Below, in pieces: positions 13,021 through 26,490 of a stretch of DNA of 64,000 nt. Position 1 is the stretch's first letter. Each line of letters begins with the position of its first letter. The notes under the pieces were generated by a model that saw only the letters and a list, made by a program, of their open reading frames with translations, had not been told where the DNA came from and ran no database searches. This DNA is from Dromaius novaehollandiae (taxonomy: Eukaryota; Chordata; Aves; Casuariiformes; Dromaiidae): NCBI RefSeq assembly GCF_036370855.1, contig NC_088102.1:68333601-68397600 (forward strand). The letters are read 5' to 3'. The translations under genes were made by a program, and so were the position numbers.

Positions 13021-16000
13021 AATAACTCCTGGCTGTGAGATGCTATGGCACTTCTGGTTCACTTAACTCACATCAGTACTTTATCATTCTCTGATAGAGA
13101 TCTGAGTGGTCTCACTGCAGACGATAGTGTAGATACAATGTGATGCATTCTGGGATGTCTTCAAACAAATTGAAAGCCTTGAGAATATTTTCATTGCAGG
13201 AGATTTTTTTTATATTATTATTTATACAAGAATTTACTAGTCTGAGAGGTGGTTGGACTTAAAGCTGCTTTACTTGTGTACACATTTCTGAGGATTATCT
13301 CAATTTTCAATTTAATTTGCCACTTCACTTCATGCTGTAAAGCTCTCAGGGAATCTTTAATTTTCAGTGAGAGCTCACTAAATTAAAATGAAAATGAAAT
13401 AAGCTCACACCATCAGCACTGACAATGGCAGTATTGTCCCATATTTCTGTTTACGCTTAGCAAGAAGCTGCTTGTATAAATAAGGCACCAGGGCACTCTG
13501 CTGTTTGGTGCTAGATCTGATTGCAAAGCCGAATATCCTCATGTTCTGTATAATTGCACTGATGTTGACAAATCTTTTTAACTTGCAGGACACTGTACTC
13601 CATGTGAGTGTGTGGACCAGTGACACACTGGCCGTGACACTCTGAGTTCTTTTAAATGTCATGGATCTCAGCAGTTTTCAGTAATGTTTAAATTACATAC
13701 AAATTCATCCGCTACTGCTGCCTGGATTGATCTTCCTGTGAGGCTGGAAGTACTAAAGATGGGGGATATAAGGGAAATCAGTGTCTGTAACCCTTGTAAC
13801 CATTTTCATCATCTGACTATTCCAGTGTCCTTCAGCAGCTGTGCAATCCTGCGTCACCAAAGAGGGGAGTAGATGGGATTTCAGTGTGAAATTTGGAAGA
13901 GGACAGGAAAGCAGGATCAAGGAAAAACAGGTAAGCAAAGCTGCACTTAGCATTTATCTGCAGACCTTTCACCATTGTGTATTCGAGGTGGGGTTGGTGA
14001 TTGCTCCCCTTTCCCCAGTGACAGTAGCAGCTGCTTTGCCGCTGTTCGGAAGTCGCCTGCGTGAATGCCCTGGGCAATAGAAGATCCCAGGAACAGTAGG
14101 TTGTCCCAGGCTGCCGTACGGTAGGGCATCACTGCTTTGGTTCTGTAGATCTGAATAACAGCACACTATAGACAAGGGTTGTGTCAGTCCTAGAACTTTG
14201 GGAATCACCGTCTGTAAGTTTATAGAAGACTCGAAAAGCTGAAATCCATTAAATCATAGGGATTAGCTGGAACAGTTTATAGAGAGAATTTTCTGTATAT
14301 ACACTACATCCCTGATTTGGCTCTGGGAGCATCTTTTTAAAAGAAGATAGTGTGTGTCATGAAAGGGCTCACCATGTAGTTCATGGTATGCTGCTCTGTA
14401 CCTTACAATGAGGAAAAAAGGCCCTGCCCAGGTGCCAAATATTGCTTCCCTAGCTCTTTCATCTGTTGACAGCATTCTCTCATATCTGTGTTTTCTTCTT
14501 ATCTGTGATTTTTAGCTTCCCTTTTCTTCCTTTCTCACCTTCTATGGTGTAATACCATAGAAGTTTGGAAAACTGGAGTCCTGTGTCATCTGTAGCAACC
14601 AAAGATTGCTTGTATTGGAATATTCTGGTTCTGAGAAGAGCATACATACGTAGATTTTTTGAATGTACATTAACTCTTGATTCCATCAGAAACAAGATAG
14701 CATGATCTGCAGTAAGCCTTTAATTATGTCAGTTTTTCATGTGATAATTCTTCTTTTAAACCAGTGAGCACTTATTTCAAAGGATGTTTTGATAATGAAG
14801 GGTGTATTATGTCAGGGTAACCAGCTGTGGTGAACAGTTATGAGTAAGAAAGTGTTTAATGGGGAAGAACTTTAATGCATCAATTTCACAGGAAAGAGCG
14901 TTAAAACTTCATTTTTTTTATTAGCACCAAATATCAAGCAAGTTCCATGACAACAAGCTATACTTTCAAGCTGGTGAGTTATTTTGTTTAGGGGAAGTGA
15001 GTGGGTAATTATATGACACATCAATCCAATTCTTCTGTTTGCATTTGCAAATCTACAATTCCTTCAGTTGTGCACAGGCCTGAGTTCACGATTCCCATTC
15101 TTCCCCCGAAAAGCAGGACTGTTTTCAACCATGAAGTTTAGGGACATCCCTGCTCTTGAAAAACCAAGCAGTGTGACGTAGCTGTTCATGAGGAGAATAG
15201 GGAGGGCAGGGCAGGGCTGTTTCTGTTTCTCTCTCTGACAGACTCGTGTGTCCCATTCCTGCAACTGAGCTCACAGGTGGCTGTTTCCCAAAAACCCCGT
15301 TGTCACATGTAGCTCCGTGCAGGGAAGCTTTTATGGGCTTTTACTGTCATAAATATCTGGTTTCTGTTCAGAGAGCAAGCGAGAGGAGGGTTTCCAAGAA
15401 AGCACTAGAACCTGGACCATACCGAAGAGCTCTTTTTATGGATGCTGCTTCTTAATTGAGTTTGTATATGGCATTAACCCCCTGTGGGGTGGGGAGGTGG
15501 GGTTCAATTCCTTGAGAAATGAAAGCCAGCTGAAAACATTTGGAGGTGGGGAGGTAGAATTTATCTTGGCAAGCTACCACAATGACAAATGTGGGGATGC
15601 ATACAGTGTTCCACTTGCCTCAGTAGTGAGTGGATGTACGTGAGCTTTTCAGAAGAACAGCAATGGGAGTGTTTCTAGGTTGAGGCATTTTTTCAGCCAG
15701 TTCAGTATCCTGGATGCTTATTATCCAAGCTGAGATGTAATAATCAGAAGTAGTTAATTGTGTGTGTGGATGATATGCTAGCACTGAGTGAGTTTCCAAG
15801 GTAAACTGGGTAAAGGAAAAAAGAGGGGAAAAAAAAAACCTGCTAAACTAGTCATTGTGGTAAAGCGAAGCAACCAGTGGCACTTCTGCTTGGTAACAGT
15901 ACTCATCTAGCAGTTGTAGGCCTGTAGCAGGGAAACTGAGGACATTCAGAAAGGAATTCAGGCTTACTCCCTGGTTAGGTTCCTATGTAGGATGACATGA

Positions 16001-17699
16001 ATTACATGGTTATGGTACTTATTTTTCTCTCCTGTGTAGGGGCTGTGGTCTCCTAATGCAGTGGCAAACCTAAACTGCCTAAAACCATGCAAGGTGCCTA
16101 CCCTTGGGCACTTAAAGCTATAAAATACAGACATTTCTTTCCCTCTACATTTGGCAGACTGGGTCTGTGATTAACCAAGTATCCATGTGTATAAAGGGGG
16201 ATAGGTACAGGTAGCTTAAGCTTTACAGCCAAGCAAGCGTATTTGTGGAGGAGTGAAATGAGGTACCTCTAAATAGACTTTCACAAGCCAGTTCCTGACA
16301 TCCCTTTATTTCTGTAGCAATTTGCCTATCTTCAGGATGAGTACTTTATACCTAAAACTTTATCACTGGCAGCATGGTAAAATAAATACGTAAACAATAC
16401 ATGTTAACAGTTTTTAGGTTTTTTTTATGTTGTACCTTGTACAAAACTTAGTTTTTATATAGATATAATTATATACAGTTACATACTTTTTTCTGTTGGC
16501 TGTCACTGGAACCAAATCCTATACAAATAGGGAATGTAGCCCTGTACTAATAGGGAATTCCATGGGAATGTAATAGGAGGTTTATATTGGATAAGGATCC
16601 CGTCTTATCAAATTATTCCTTTAATTGCATGTACACTGAAGTCTCTGCTAAGCACTTCTGTAATAACAAAGCATTCTGTCTCAACAGCAATTTCTGCAGA
16701 AAAGATACCAGGGAGTTTGAGAAATCATTTTGACTGATCAGTCATTTCTGCATTGAAGAACGGGCATTGTGAGGTGATTCATAAGCAACCTGTGCAGCTG
16801 TCTAACTTCCACTGCTGTAAGTATGGTACAGTAATTGCAGTGAATGCTTTCTGGCTATGCAAGGGAATGTAAGCTAAGCTGTACTTCCAGCTCAATGAAA
16901 ATTGTAATTTCTAGTGAACAGAATGACATACAGTATTTCTGTGGAGAAATATTTGTACAGGGTGGGGGGAAGCCCAGAGCAGAAAGACCTTACATGGTCA
17001 ACTGATGGGACTTCCAAAAAGCAGCCTTTCAAATTGCACATGTTGTGTAATTTACTAATGATTTTTCATTTGAGTTTTTTTCTAATGTATCAGAAGGTAA
17101 GAAACATAGGGCTCTTTGCACTTCTGATGCCTCAAGACAAAAACTTTGAATGAAACTGCACTTAAGCCTGTTTGGAAATGTTTTCTATATGTTCTTACTT
17201 TTATTTGCTAATGCGTTAGCATGTTTTCATTTGTAGCAGCACTGCCCTGTAGACAAAAATTTCTTCATGTTGCACAGCCAGTATAATCAGGTAAGTGTGA
17301 AGTTCCCAGGTTGTGTTAAGTACATTTGAGAAAAATAGCAGGATGCCAGCTGAAATACTGGGCTGGCTGTTGATTAAAACAGAAACACCTATAGGTGGCT
17401 TTGCCAACATGTATTTCAGAAAGCAAAGACAACTGAAGTAGGATAGCTGTTGGGGAAAATAAACTTGACTTAGTAGGTATGTTGAAGTGATGGGATCCTG
17501 AAAATCAACAGGATACTCTATTACTCAGGTTTAAGCTTTATTGGGAAGACAAATTAGGCTGTAAAGGTAATCGAGTTGCTCTGTGCCCATAAATTTCCAT
17601 TAAGTTAGCATTTCTGAAGTATAGAAGTGACAGTGAATTAATGAAATTGAAAGGCAACGTGTTTAAAATACATATCAGAAGTTTCTTTTAAAAAAAATG

Positions 17700-17995
17700 T
17701 ATATGGCATGATGGAATTGTGAAATTCACTGCTAGAAGATAACATTGAAGCCAAAAGCTTTAAGGAATTCAGAGAAGAATGAAAGACAGATGTGGTTAAT
17801 GAGACCATCTAGTGGTACACTTAACAGGATGAAGAAAATTCAAGAAATGCAAACCTGCCACTGACTTGCGGGAGTTGGAAGAAACTTCCACCAAGGATTG
17901 GATTATCCTTTGTGAAGTTTCCTGCAACAACCTCTAAAACATCTGGTTCCTTCCACTTTCAGGCCATTTCTGCCCTTAAACTTTTAATAGTACTC
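17700..17995 (+). mobile_element. Decayed CR1-type LINE 3' fragment (ancient sauropsid repeat)
   Basis: The stretch contains a series of phrases typical of an old interspersed repeat of turtles, crocodilians and birds. They are gtgaaattcactgctagaag, the aaaagctttaaggaattcag region, gagaccatctagtgg, ggaagaaacttcc, then a tcctgcaacaacctctaaaacatctggt motif split over 17,920-17,950. The order matches what I recall for the CR1-like 3' region (gaaattcactgcc..., ggaagaaacttcc..., aagcatctggt). No intact reverse-transcriptase frame remains. Family assignment is from memory of consensus phrases, and the boundaries are approximate. Confidence 0.5.
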
Positions 17996-20743
17996 CTGTG
18001 TTGGAATACACCAAATGTAGAGGCAATTTCACCAGCAAAACTGGAATAGCCTTTTGAACTAGAGGGTGCAATAAATTGTACTGGAAAAGGCAAAGTGTTG
18101 TATACGACTTCACACAAGCTGCCCAGTATAACCAGACCTCCTTTGGAGCTGGTACCGATGTTCCTAATGGGCCATTTCGGCAGAGGGGCTGCTGTGACTT
18201 TGCTGAGTTTTCCTAGTTAATATCTGAATCTAAGCAATCACCTCCTCAGAAGAAAAGAAAACCTTTTGTTTCAAAAATATCAGTAACATAGACAAGTTCA
18301 AAATAGAAAATAATGGGTTTTGTGTCTACATGCTATTTGTTACATCAACAGTAAACCTGGAGCCCCCAGTATTTTCTGAAATACTACCTATATTGCCTCT
18401 TGCATACTTTCAGCTTGCCCTTAAACAGGAAACAGAAAGGAGTATAAATTTACCTGGGAACAGGTGAGCCACTTGGAAAAAAAAAATCCATAAGCAAGGA
18501 CAGACCAAATCAAATTTATGTAATGAGAAATGACAAAAGGGAAGTATGCTATATATTTTTTATTGCATACACTCTGTGTGTGCACATGCACACACATCTT
18601 TGGGTATGTATATACTCACTGTATAGCTTGCAGTGTGAATATGTTCATTAAAAAGAATACAAAAGACATTCTGTTGTAAACTTTAAAGAATATTTAATAA
18701 CTTTTAAAAAATAAAATGTATATTTTAAATTTTGTTCTTTATATGAATGCACAAAAATGTATCATTATTGTTGCAGTGACAAAATCCAAGGAACAGAGGA
18801 GACCTGTCCGCTGTGATAAGATACAGGTGACAATCTAAGAGAATTCACAAAGGAGCTCCAAACAAAATTTCCCATGGTAAGTCCTGACTTGTTTTCTTAC
18901 TGTGAATTGTCTAAAGCAGTATCTATGAAGATCATTCACACTTAGCGTGAATCCTTGTGGACAACGTTAATGTGGACAAGGTAAAACCAGTTAAGTAAGT
19001 CTGGTTTTAAAATAAATGCCACACTTACAGCACAACAATGAAGCTATCATCAGGTATGTGAATGGCTTTTAACTTTTTCCATACTGACAACCTCCTGTCC
19101 TATCTATGAATGGGGGAAGAGGCAGCTTAGAGCCACATGCACTGAGAGATGTAACCAAACAGTTTTTAATTAGCTTGTGAGAAGTGAGGGGTGGGATGGA
19201 TTTGCATAGCAGCCATATTGCTGATGCTAGATAAAATATATAGCTTCTGTGCAGTTTCTTCCTCTCCGTATTATAAATCATACAACGCTGCATTCAAATG
19301 GTAATCATTAAATGGAAGAAAAAAAACCTTTAGAAGGTTGGATTTGAGGGGAAGGAGTAAATAAGTATTCATAAAACAGAAACCGAAGTGAATTTCATTG
19401 ATTGTGTGCTATAAGATGTAGAGCTAAATAATTCTATCAAACAAGCAATAAGATTTGGCTGCTACTGACAGTTACTGTACAAGAAAATAAAACACATTCT
19501 ATTATATATATTTATATATATTCTTACAGTTGTGGAGATGGAAAGACAGAAGAGCCAAAAGTATATCAGACTGAACCTAAAAGCCAACTCTTGGTCTTGC
19601 TGAATTCAGTAGGTCCAGCCGTATGCCCTATTCCTTCACACCTTGTTATTAAGCAGAAAGCATAATGAGCATAAATTAGGAGTGCTTGGCTTCAATCTCT
19701 GACTTTTTTTTGCCTTCGAGTCTGTCTTCAATTTGAATGTATTGAGTCCTCCTCCATGTTCAAAAATAAGATGAGAAAATAATATAAAAGACCTTACTAA
19801 AAGTGAAAAACGCTAATAGAAGCAATTGGAATGACTTCTGTGTTGCTCTACATATCTACAATACAAGCAGCCTTGTAAAAGGGTGCATTATGTACTACAG
19901 GGTAATCATAACCAACCAGTTCACTCTGAAGTTTCTGCATACTATGTAACTTTTAAAAAAAATGTTACTGTGACACACATCACAAAATATTCAGACTTTG
20001 TTGATGAAGAAAGGCTGCAGCTTTTTAAAAAACAAAATATGATAAATCTGAGGCTTGCTTGTGTATTGCTGTATGCAGTATGGGCAGAGGTTTGAAACTG
20101 GGTTGTGTTGGTAATGCTTTAAGCACCATATCATCTGTTTGGTGGCCTATGTGAAGAGACTTAATAACATCAAATATAGAAAAATAGTCCAGTTCAGGCT
20201 ATCAGTAAGTAACATCTTTGTTGGCAGTGTAAGAGTAGTGTTTTTGCAATGCAAGAGGGAGTTTGGCTCCCCCTCCCGAGTTACTGCTGAATGTTGCTGT
20301 TGCAGTGACTGGGATTTACAAGTAGAGTATTATCCATACTGCCTATATCTTCTCTTTGAAAACCAAGGCAGTTTATCTTGTAAAGATGCCTAAACCATGG
20401 CAAATGATTAGAGGGAACCAGAAAGGGTGACTTGTCTTCAGTCTTTCTACTGCTTCTCATTTTGTTTCTTCTGTAGGTTTTGCTGAAGTCTAGTCGTCTT
20501 CTCTAAGAGCTCAGCACGCATTATTAGGAGACTCGCAGGATGAGGGTTATGGTCTCTCATCTCCCTACACCACCCGCAGGTAAACTGATGAGAGGTGCCC
20601 TCTGTGGGAGCGCGACTGCACAACGGTTTGCTCTCATCAACTGAGCCATCAGGACTGCTCTTGCTGTGTTAATTTTTAATGGCAGGGACTGCTACAAATA
20701 GCCTTGTCTATCTTTTATCTTTCTTTAAAAAAAAAATCAATGT
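17996..20743. other. Intergenic sequence, no gene supported
   Basis: AT-rich sequence with a small TA-repeat patch near 19,500-19,523 and no coding frame with recognisable content. It lies beyond the candidate TSPAN4 poly(A) signal at 20,744-20,749. If the real TSPAN4 3' end is further out, part of it would be 3' UTR. Another minus-strand AATAAA sits near 18,560. Confidence 0.5.
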
Positions 20744-20749
20744 TTTATT
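20744..20749 (-). terminator. TSPAN4: Candidate TSPAN4 polyadenylation signal (AATAAA on minus strand)
   Basis: TTTATT on the plus strand reads AATAAA on the TSPAN4 strand and is followed within about 10 bases by a U-rich run (10 T). It is the first canonical hexamer I found downstream of the TSPAN4 stop, about 2.57 kb away. A nearer variant hexamer (TATAAA, about 23,203-23,208) would give a very short UTR. Which one is used cannot be decided from sequence. Confidence 0.35.
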
Positions 20750-23315
20750 AATGTGTTCATCACTCTGTTATGCTGCTTTTCAGTGGTGGAAACTCAGAGC
20801 TGTCAGCAGGAGCACCTGTGAGTACAACTATTATAATAAACCATGGCAAGAACTTCCACTAATGGTACATCTACTTGGAATTGCTTCTATGCAGGTAAGA
20901 AGAGAAAAGCATGGAGGGAGGGAGGAAAAAACTTACTTATACCACCTCTCCAGCTCTCAAAGAACCAGACTGTTTGCAGGTCTGTCTCAGCTCAGTAAGT
21001 GGAGCGTGAGACCTTGGTGATTACAACACCAAGAGTAAGTCTCTTGTTCAAGGCAGAGGTGTCCTCTGTATTCTTGGGCTACTCACTCAGTTAAACCTCT
21101 GTCTTGGACTGAGGTCTGTTAACATTTGTGGCTTGTTGGTATGGCAATAAAATCCATTAGTGGTGATGAGGTTGCCGTAATAGTGAGTGATTGGGAAGCC
21201 ACACAAAATACACACAAGTAATGTATTACTTTCAACTCAGCCTGCACAAGTGAGTGCCCGATGCTACAGACGTTGCTTCGCAAAGGTAGGCATAGGATTT
21301 TGAAAGGTACTTGCAGTTTCACAGAGCAGACTGTCCTAAGCACATCCCCAAAAAACATGGGGTAGTTTGGGCCTCAGGGTGAGAAGACTGCAGGAAATCA
21401 ATGAGGAGAAAAAAAATAAGCAGTGAGAGTAGTATTTGTCCAATGGTGCAGGTGCAGAAAAGGATTACTTACTGGTGTTTGGGAGATTGCTGTATCTTGG
21501 TTGGAAGAGTCCAGCGTTCCTGTCGGAAATTGCCTTTAAATCAAGGTACGCAAAGTGTCACTTGTAGCTGAGACCTGCTGCGGTGTGCCTGAACTTGATG
21601 CATGCTTCTAGTCTGTCGCAGTAGCACTGACTGCATTGGGCACTGGGCTGTCTAGCCCCTCCCCTGGCAGTAGCAGAGAGGCCCCGGGCAAGCTGGCTAT
21701 GGGGAACGGGCCGGGTGGATCGCTGCGTTAGCCTGTTCCCTGCTGTCCGCTTTCCCCAGGATGCTTCTGCCACTCCTTACCCCACGTGCATTTTCTGGGG
21801 CTGCCTGCTGGTGGGAAATTCTCTGCAATTTGTTTGAATGATAAGCATCTGATTCTTAACCTCATAGCCATGGTTCCCACAGAAGGGTACTACTAAAATT
21901 ACTTCAGTTACCAATGCAGGGGGAAGAAATCAGGCAACCGCTGGCTGTTTTTTGGCAAAGGAAAGTTACAACTTTGATTTCTGCAAATCCCACAAAATGT
22001 GGGAGATATTCTAGTCAACAGCGGTTGAAGCTAAAAGGAGGGAGATGGGTACGAAAGGCAAAAATGAGAGGTGACTCCGCTTCCAACAAAGACTGATGTG
22101 CCTTGGCTGTTGTAAGGAAGCAGCTAAAAAAAATTCTAAGCATAAAAATATCTGAAGTCTTAATAACTCTAGGAAAGATGAGCAATGTGCAAAAGATTTA
22201 TCCTCAGCAAGCCAAACTCTATCATCCCTGCAGATGATGGTATCCTGGAGTAAATTAATGAAATGGTGACATTCAGGGAAGGAACAGCTGACAGCGTTGT
22301 ATGATCTTCAGGTGTGGAAATGAGTGATACTTTTTGGCAGATTAACTTGAAACAGGAATGGAAAAAAAAGTAGAATGACAGAGAGCCCACTCACAAGTTG
22401 TTTACTGAAATGAAGATACAGCTGAAGGTAATTACTTGTTTCCCAGAGATATAAGTGATAGTGCCTCCTACAAGAAATAATACTCAGTTATTTCAGTTGG
22501 AATGTAAAATGGGATAGAAAGGTTCCCTCTTTCTGAGGTTAGATGCTAGGTATTTCACCTCCTTTTAGAACAGTAGGTGTATATGAATATATATTGCATA
22601 TACAGCCAACAATCTATAATGCCACTGGCAATTAGTAAGTGAGACAATGTCCAATATTACTTCCCTTAGCAGCCAGATGTCACTGCACAGATTCTGATTA
22701 AAAGCCTGACTTTGCAGCACATGAGATGATTAACATATTTCTGAAGATGATCCTCTCCTGGCTACAAAATCATCTTGAAACACTTAGAGGCAGGGCAGCT
22801 TGCTCTTGACATTCTACCTGTGTGCGAGCTGGAGTAATATTTCAATTGCATTCAGTGCTAGCTACTCTGTACCTTCTTTGAATGCTGAAGAATACTCATT
22901 TTCTACACCCTCTCTTCCAGACTGTGATATGCTAGAAGGCAACCTGGCAGCTTTCACAGAGGTTTCCTCAGTGCAATCTTTTCCTAACAACATCAGTTTG
23001 CAGATCAGCCTCCCGTAAGCAACCTCCTTAGTCTTGCCATAGGCCATTGAAAAGGAACCATTGTTCTCTGGAGGTTTTCTTCTGTTTAAAGACAAGGCTG
23101 CTTCTTACCTGGGCCAGTTCAAGTACTGAGTTTGTCTTTTCTTCCTCCTTCAGTAAAGTGGGGTGATTCACAAAAATCTTCAGAAAGATAGCATTATACA
23201 CAGTTTATATTACAAAGGGGAAAAAAAAAACCCAAAAAACAGGTCAGATGAATGAGCATGAAGGAGATTTCTCCTGTGTCCTTTGGAGGAGAAGCAGAGA
23301 GATTGGGAATGGTAT
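20750..23315 (-). other. TSPAN4: Putative TSPAN4 3' untranslated region
   Basis: This region directly follows the TSPAN4 stop codon on the transcribed strand and shows no conserved coding frame. It is assigned as 3' UTR only because no earlier canonical poly(A) hexamer was found. Open frames on either strand (for example near 22,800-23,095) have no recognisable content. A shorter UTR using a variant signal is possible. Confidence 0.35.
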
Positions 23316-23384
23316 CTATGCACAGTAGGTGTCTGCCTTGACTACCTGACAATACATGGTCATTGCAAAGGTGAGTCCGAGAAT
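23316..23384 (-). CDS. TSPAN4: TSPAN4 terminal coding exon (tetraspanin-4, end of TM4 and C-tail)
   Basis: The last coding exon has 22 codons plus a TAG stop (minus strand, 23,318-23,316). It translates as ILGLTFAMTMYCQVVKADTY followed by CA. The first part finishes the fourth transmembrane helix. The tail has membrane-proximal Cys residues of the kind palmitoylated in tetraspanins. The match to the tetraspanin-4 C-terminus (human ...ILGLTFAMTMYCQVVKADTYCA, from memory) is essentially exact. The 5' boundary is set by a strong acceptor on the minus strand (tttgttttttctcttag, AG at 23,386-23,385). The exon starts in phase 0, consistent with the preceding exon ending in CAG. TSPAN4 organises tetraspanin-enriched membrane domains and is known for its role in migrasomes. 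Confidence 0.96.
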   Translation of the reverse strand: MLGLTFAMTMYCQVVKADTYCA

Positions 23385-26211
23385 CTAAGAGAAAAAACAA
23401 ACAAACAACCATTTTTCAGTAAGTCAAAAGAAAACTATTTATTGAAAAAAAAAGAAAAAGAAAAAGCATGCTTACACTGTTTTTGTTTGTTCCCATTCAC
23501 ACACAGGAAGACACATCACATACTGCTTTCCTGCCGGCCCATGTCCTTGTTCTGTTCCTAGTTTCTGTCTGCCTTTTGTCCTTATCTGTATTGCTGTTTT
23601 ACAGAATGAACAATGAGAGCACAGGAGAGTTGATTTCTCCATGAAAAGCAGCCACCAGATACTGGGAAGAGGTATATTGAAAAGAAATATTTGGATGTCT
23701 TTTGCTCAAAAATACAGTAGCAACCCACTCAACTTACGGGGCTGTGGTTATCTCTATAGCTATTGCTTTGAAAGACAATCATTTCCATCCCTAGCCCAAA
23801 TCTCTTCTTTTCCAAGCATGTGTGTGCAGTGATCGCTGCAGGGGGGATCACTGGAGACTGTCCATGCATTAATGATAATCGTCAATGCCGCATCGACAAG
23901 GCATGCGTCTCGCCACTCAGCCTATTCATGAGAAGCAGCAGGCAGGCAATGGTTCTTCTCCCAGCCCAAGTACTGACCTGCCATGTCGCCTCTGGTGGGT
24001 TACTTCATCGGAAAAGGGGATGGGGAAGAGAGTGCCACTTGCCTTCCTTATGTGAATGTACTAAGTGATTTTTACTATTTCTTTGCAACACAACTGTAAT
24101 AATTTTCATCAAAATATAGGTTTGCCAGATAGGAATTTTTTGTATGAATTCTATTTTAAACACTTAATTTGACCACCAAAAATTCACTAGCTACATAAAT
24201 GGCAGTTCCCAGAAAGAGGACATGAGTAATAACATACTACTACTTTATAAACAAAAGTGAAAAAAAAATGGTCAGGTTAAATAGATGCAATCCCTTCACT
24301 TCCCTTTCTTCTGGAGTGAAATAAGACTGTTAGGCTTTAGTTCGCTGTTTTATATAAGCACATGTCTTTTGGAAGTAGCTCCTAGAACAGTGTCTTCTAA
24401 TTCCTAACAAAGGAACACCTTCAAAGACAGCGGCATAACACAACCGTGGCAACTGAATATATTTTGCAATCTTTAGCATGCATGACTGAAGAAAATCCTT
24501 CTGCCACATGTACTGTATGTCCTTCAAGTTATATCATTGTATGATTCTAACCATAATATCATTAACATGAAAAACAAAAGCTGTCATACAGTTAGGGCCA
24601 GATCAACATCCTAACAGCAACAACAGAGGGAGCCCAATTCATTTGAGATGGCAGTAGATCAAGTCTTTCATCATCAATTAGATTCAATCATATAGTGCAG
24701 CTGAAGACAGACCCTGGCAGAAGCTTTTGTGGTCTGAAGTATTTTCTGTGTTTCACAGCAATTTACTAGGAATATTAATTTGCATTTTTAAAATGTCTGA
24801 AATGTTTTCTCCCATGGAAACTAGTCATTTCTATTTGTCAGAGAGATATCACTTGCTCTTAAAAAACCCTGAATATAATCAGGGTCTATGGGAAGGCCCG
24901 TGGCATGGTCTGCTGGGTTCCTAATGTATCTTCTAAAGACTCCCTGAATGCTGCATAGATATTTAAAAGCTGTTCTTTAAAATGCAGTAACAGATTAATG
25001 TATACTGTCTCTCTACCATACAATTTTGTTGCGCTTATCCATTTCCTAAGCATATCTGCTTAGTATACTGGAAAACAAAAACTCTACTGAATTTGGGCCC
25101 ACAAAGAATCAGGCATTTGCATTAATAAAGTGCAGACAATACATGACTTTTGCAAGACAGTAAGACATGTGCTCTGCTGCCTGATCTGCAAGAGCATGAG
25201 CTGAATTCTGGTCCCAGCCTCCCTCTTGCTGGTAGTGGCATGCCATACAAACTGGAAACCACAGGTTAATTTGGAGCTACAGGTATTAATTAGCTTAGCG
25301 ATGCCATCCTTTTGGCTTACACATCAAGTGTGAGAGGTGGAACTGGAAACTAAAGCTCTGTCTTCACTGCATTCAGGAGTAGGACTTCAGACCATAAAAA
25401 TAGGACAGAGTATAGCTGAATTGGGCTGATCTTCAGCACAGGTTTCACCTGTGTATCCCAGGCTAAGGTTCGTGCCATTGTGGCTACACTAGAGACAGAA
25501 TTGCAGCTAGCCAGACTAAAGATGCGTCTATGTAAGAGTAAGAGACAAAGTACTATGCTGACCCTTCTCTGACCAAAGTTATGCTTGAAACAAACAACTG
25601 CAGGTTAAAATCTGACAGACAGTTCTATGCCGATCTTGTGTATCTAGTTCCAATTAATGGATTAAGGATTGTTTTTGGATTTAAGGATTTCAAAATTAAT
25701 GGATAAGGAAACACTGTTTTATTGGTCAGGTTGAAAAATGGACAAAAGGGAACAACATCCAAACTTATAAATTACCCCAGGACTGAGGATGAGATTGAAG
25801 TCTTAAGCTACGTTTAGGCTATCTAGAAGTTAGTTAGATATTAGCCTCAGCTGGCTTTCTTCTCTGAAAAATTATGGGACAAATACAGGTATGGCTAAAA
25901 AACACAAATGGAAAAATACAAAATGGACAAATACACGTAAGCTAAACCTTAGATGAACCACTTGATAAAGTGCATACTTTTCACAGCACATGATAAAACA
26001 GTTCATGTACCACTACTACTAGTTCTGTACCCTACGCACAGTGTTTTAACAGAATGAAAACATAAGACATTGTTAAATCTCTCAGATTTTTTAGTCTAAC
26101 ATCATGCAAAATTTGAAATTATTAGATCAAGCTTAGCCAGAGGATATATGGATCTACTATTATTCATTTGGCTGCCATCACTTAGGAATTGAAATCAATA
26201 TTAGAGTGTAC
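23385..26211 (-). other. TSPAN4: TSPAN4 intron (last)
   Basis: This 2.8 kb intron is bounded by GTAC... at 26,211-26,208 and ...CTTAG at 23,389-23,385 on the minus strand. No further exon was seen inside it. The region 25,350-25,510 contains phrases such as tgtcttcactgca and gggctgatctt...gtggctacactagagac, which hint at a decayed short DNA transposon. This is too weak for a separate call. Confidence 0.85.
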
Positions 26212-26295
26212 CTGCACCAGAGCTGTGCATAATCCAAAGATTCCCACTGCTAGTAAGTTCTCCTGGAGCCATATTTTCACTGTTTCATAGCAAGG
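26212..26295 (-). CDS. TSPAN4: TSPAN4 coding exon (end of large loop and start of TM4)
   Basis: This 84-base exon has 28 codons and reads PCYETVKIWLQENLLAVGIF then GLCTALVQ. It carries the sixth conserved Cys of the large extracellular loop (CYETVK) and the first half of transmembrane helix 4. Human tetraspanin-4 has PCYETVKVWLQENLLAVGIF at this position (from memory), so there is one conservative change (V to I). The acceptor lies after a 17-T pyrimidine tract (26,317-26,301 read on minus) ending in CCCAG. The donor is CAG|GTACAC, which is acceptable but not consensus at +4/+5. Both ends are phase 0. Confidence 0.96.
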
Positions 26296-26489
26296 CTGGG
26301 AAAAAAAAAAAAAAAAAGAAGCAATATTGTATTATCCATAAACACATGGCTCTAATTCCCTGAGAATACAAAGACAAAAAAGAGCCAGGTCACACTAAGC
26401 TGCTAGGTAGCCTGAATCATCATTTCAGCATTGTAGCAAATACACTGCATTTCTGGACTGACACTTGGCTGTGGAATATTAATTGTAAT

Positions 26490-26490
<1 letters not shown>

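Larger units (their letters stand above)
346..17699. other. Intergenic sequence, no gene supported
   Basis: About 17 kb lie between the CHID1 poly(A) site and the first clear repeat remnant. Open frames are short, occur on both strands, and lack recognisable domains or paired splice sites. The longest runs about 170 codons on the minus strand at 11,085-11,597 and is low-complexity (Pro/Ser/Gln). The stretch carries simple repeats, listed separately, and a short strong hairpin at 5,601-5,644. Some of it could belong to unannotated non-coding transcripts, but nothing in the sequence shows this. Confidence 0.6.

Noticed and set aside
25350-25510. Possible decayed DNA transposon in the last TSPAN4 intron
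   Set aside because: Only scattered phrases (tcttcactgca, gggctgatctt, ggctacact) recall a known sauropsid MITE. There are no inverted termini or target duplication.
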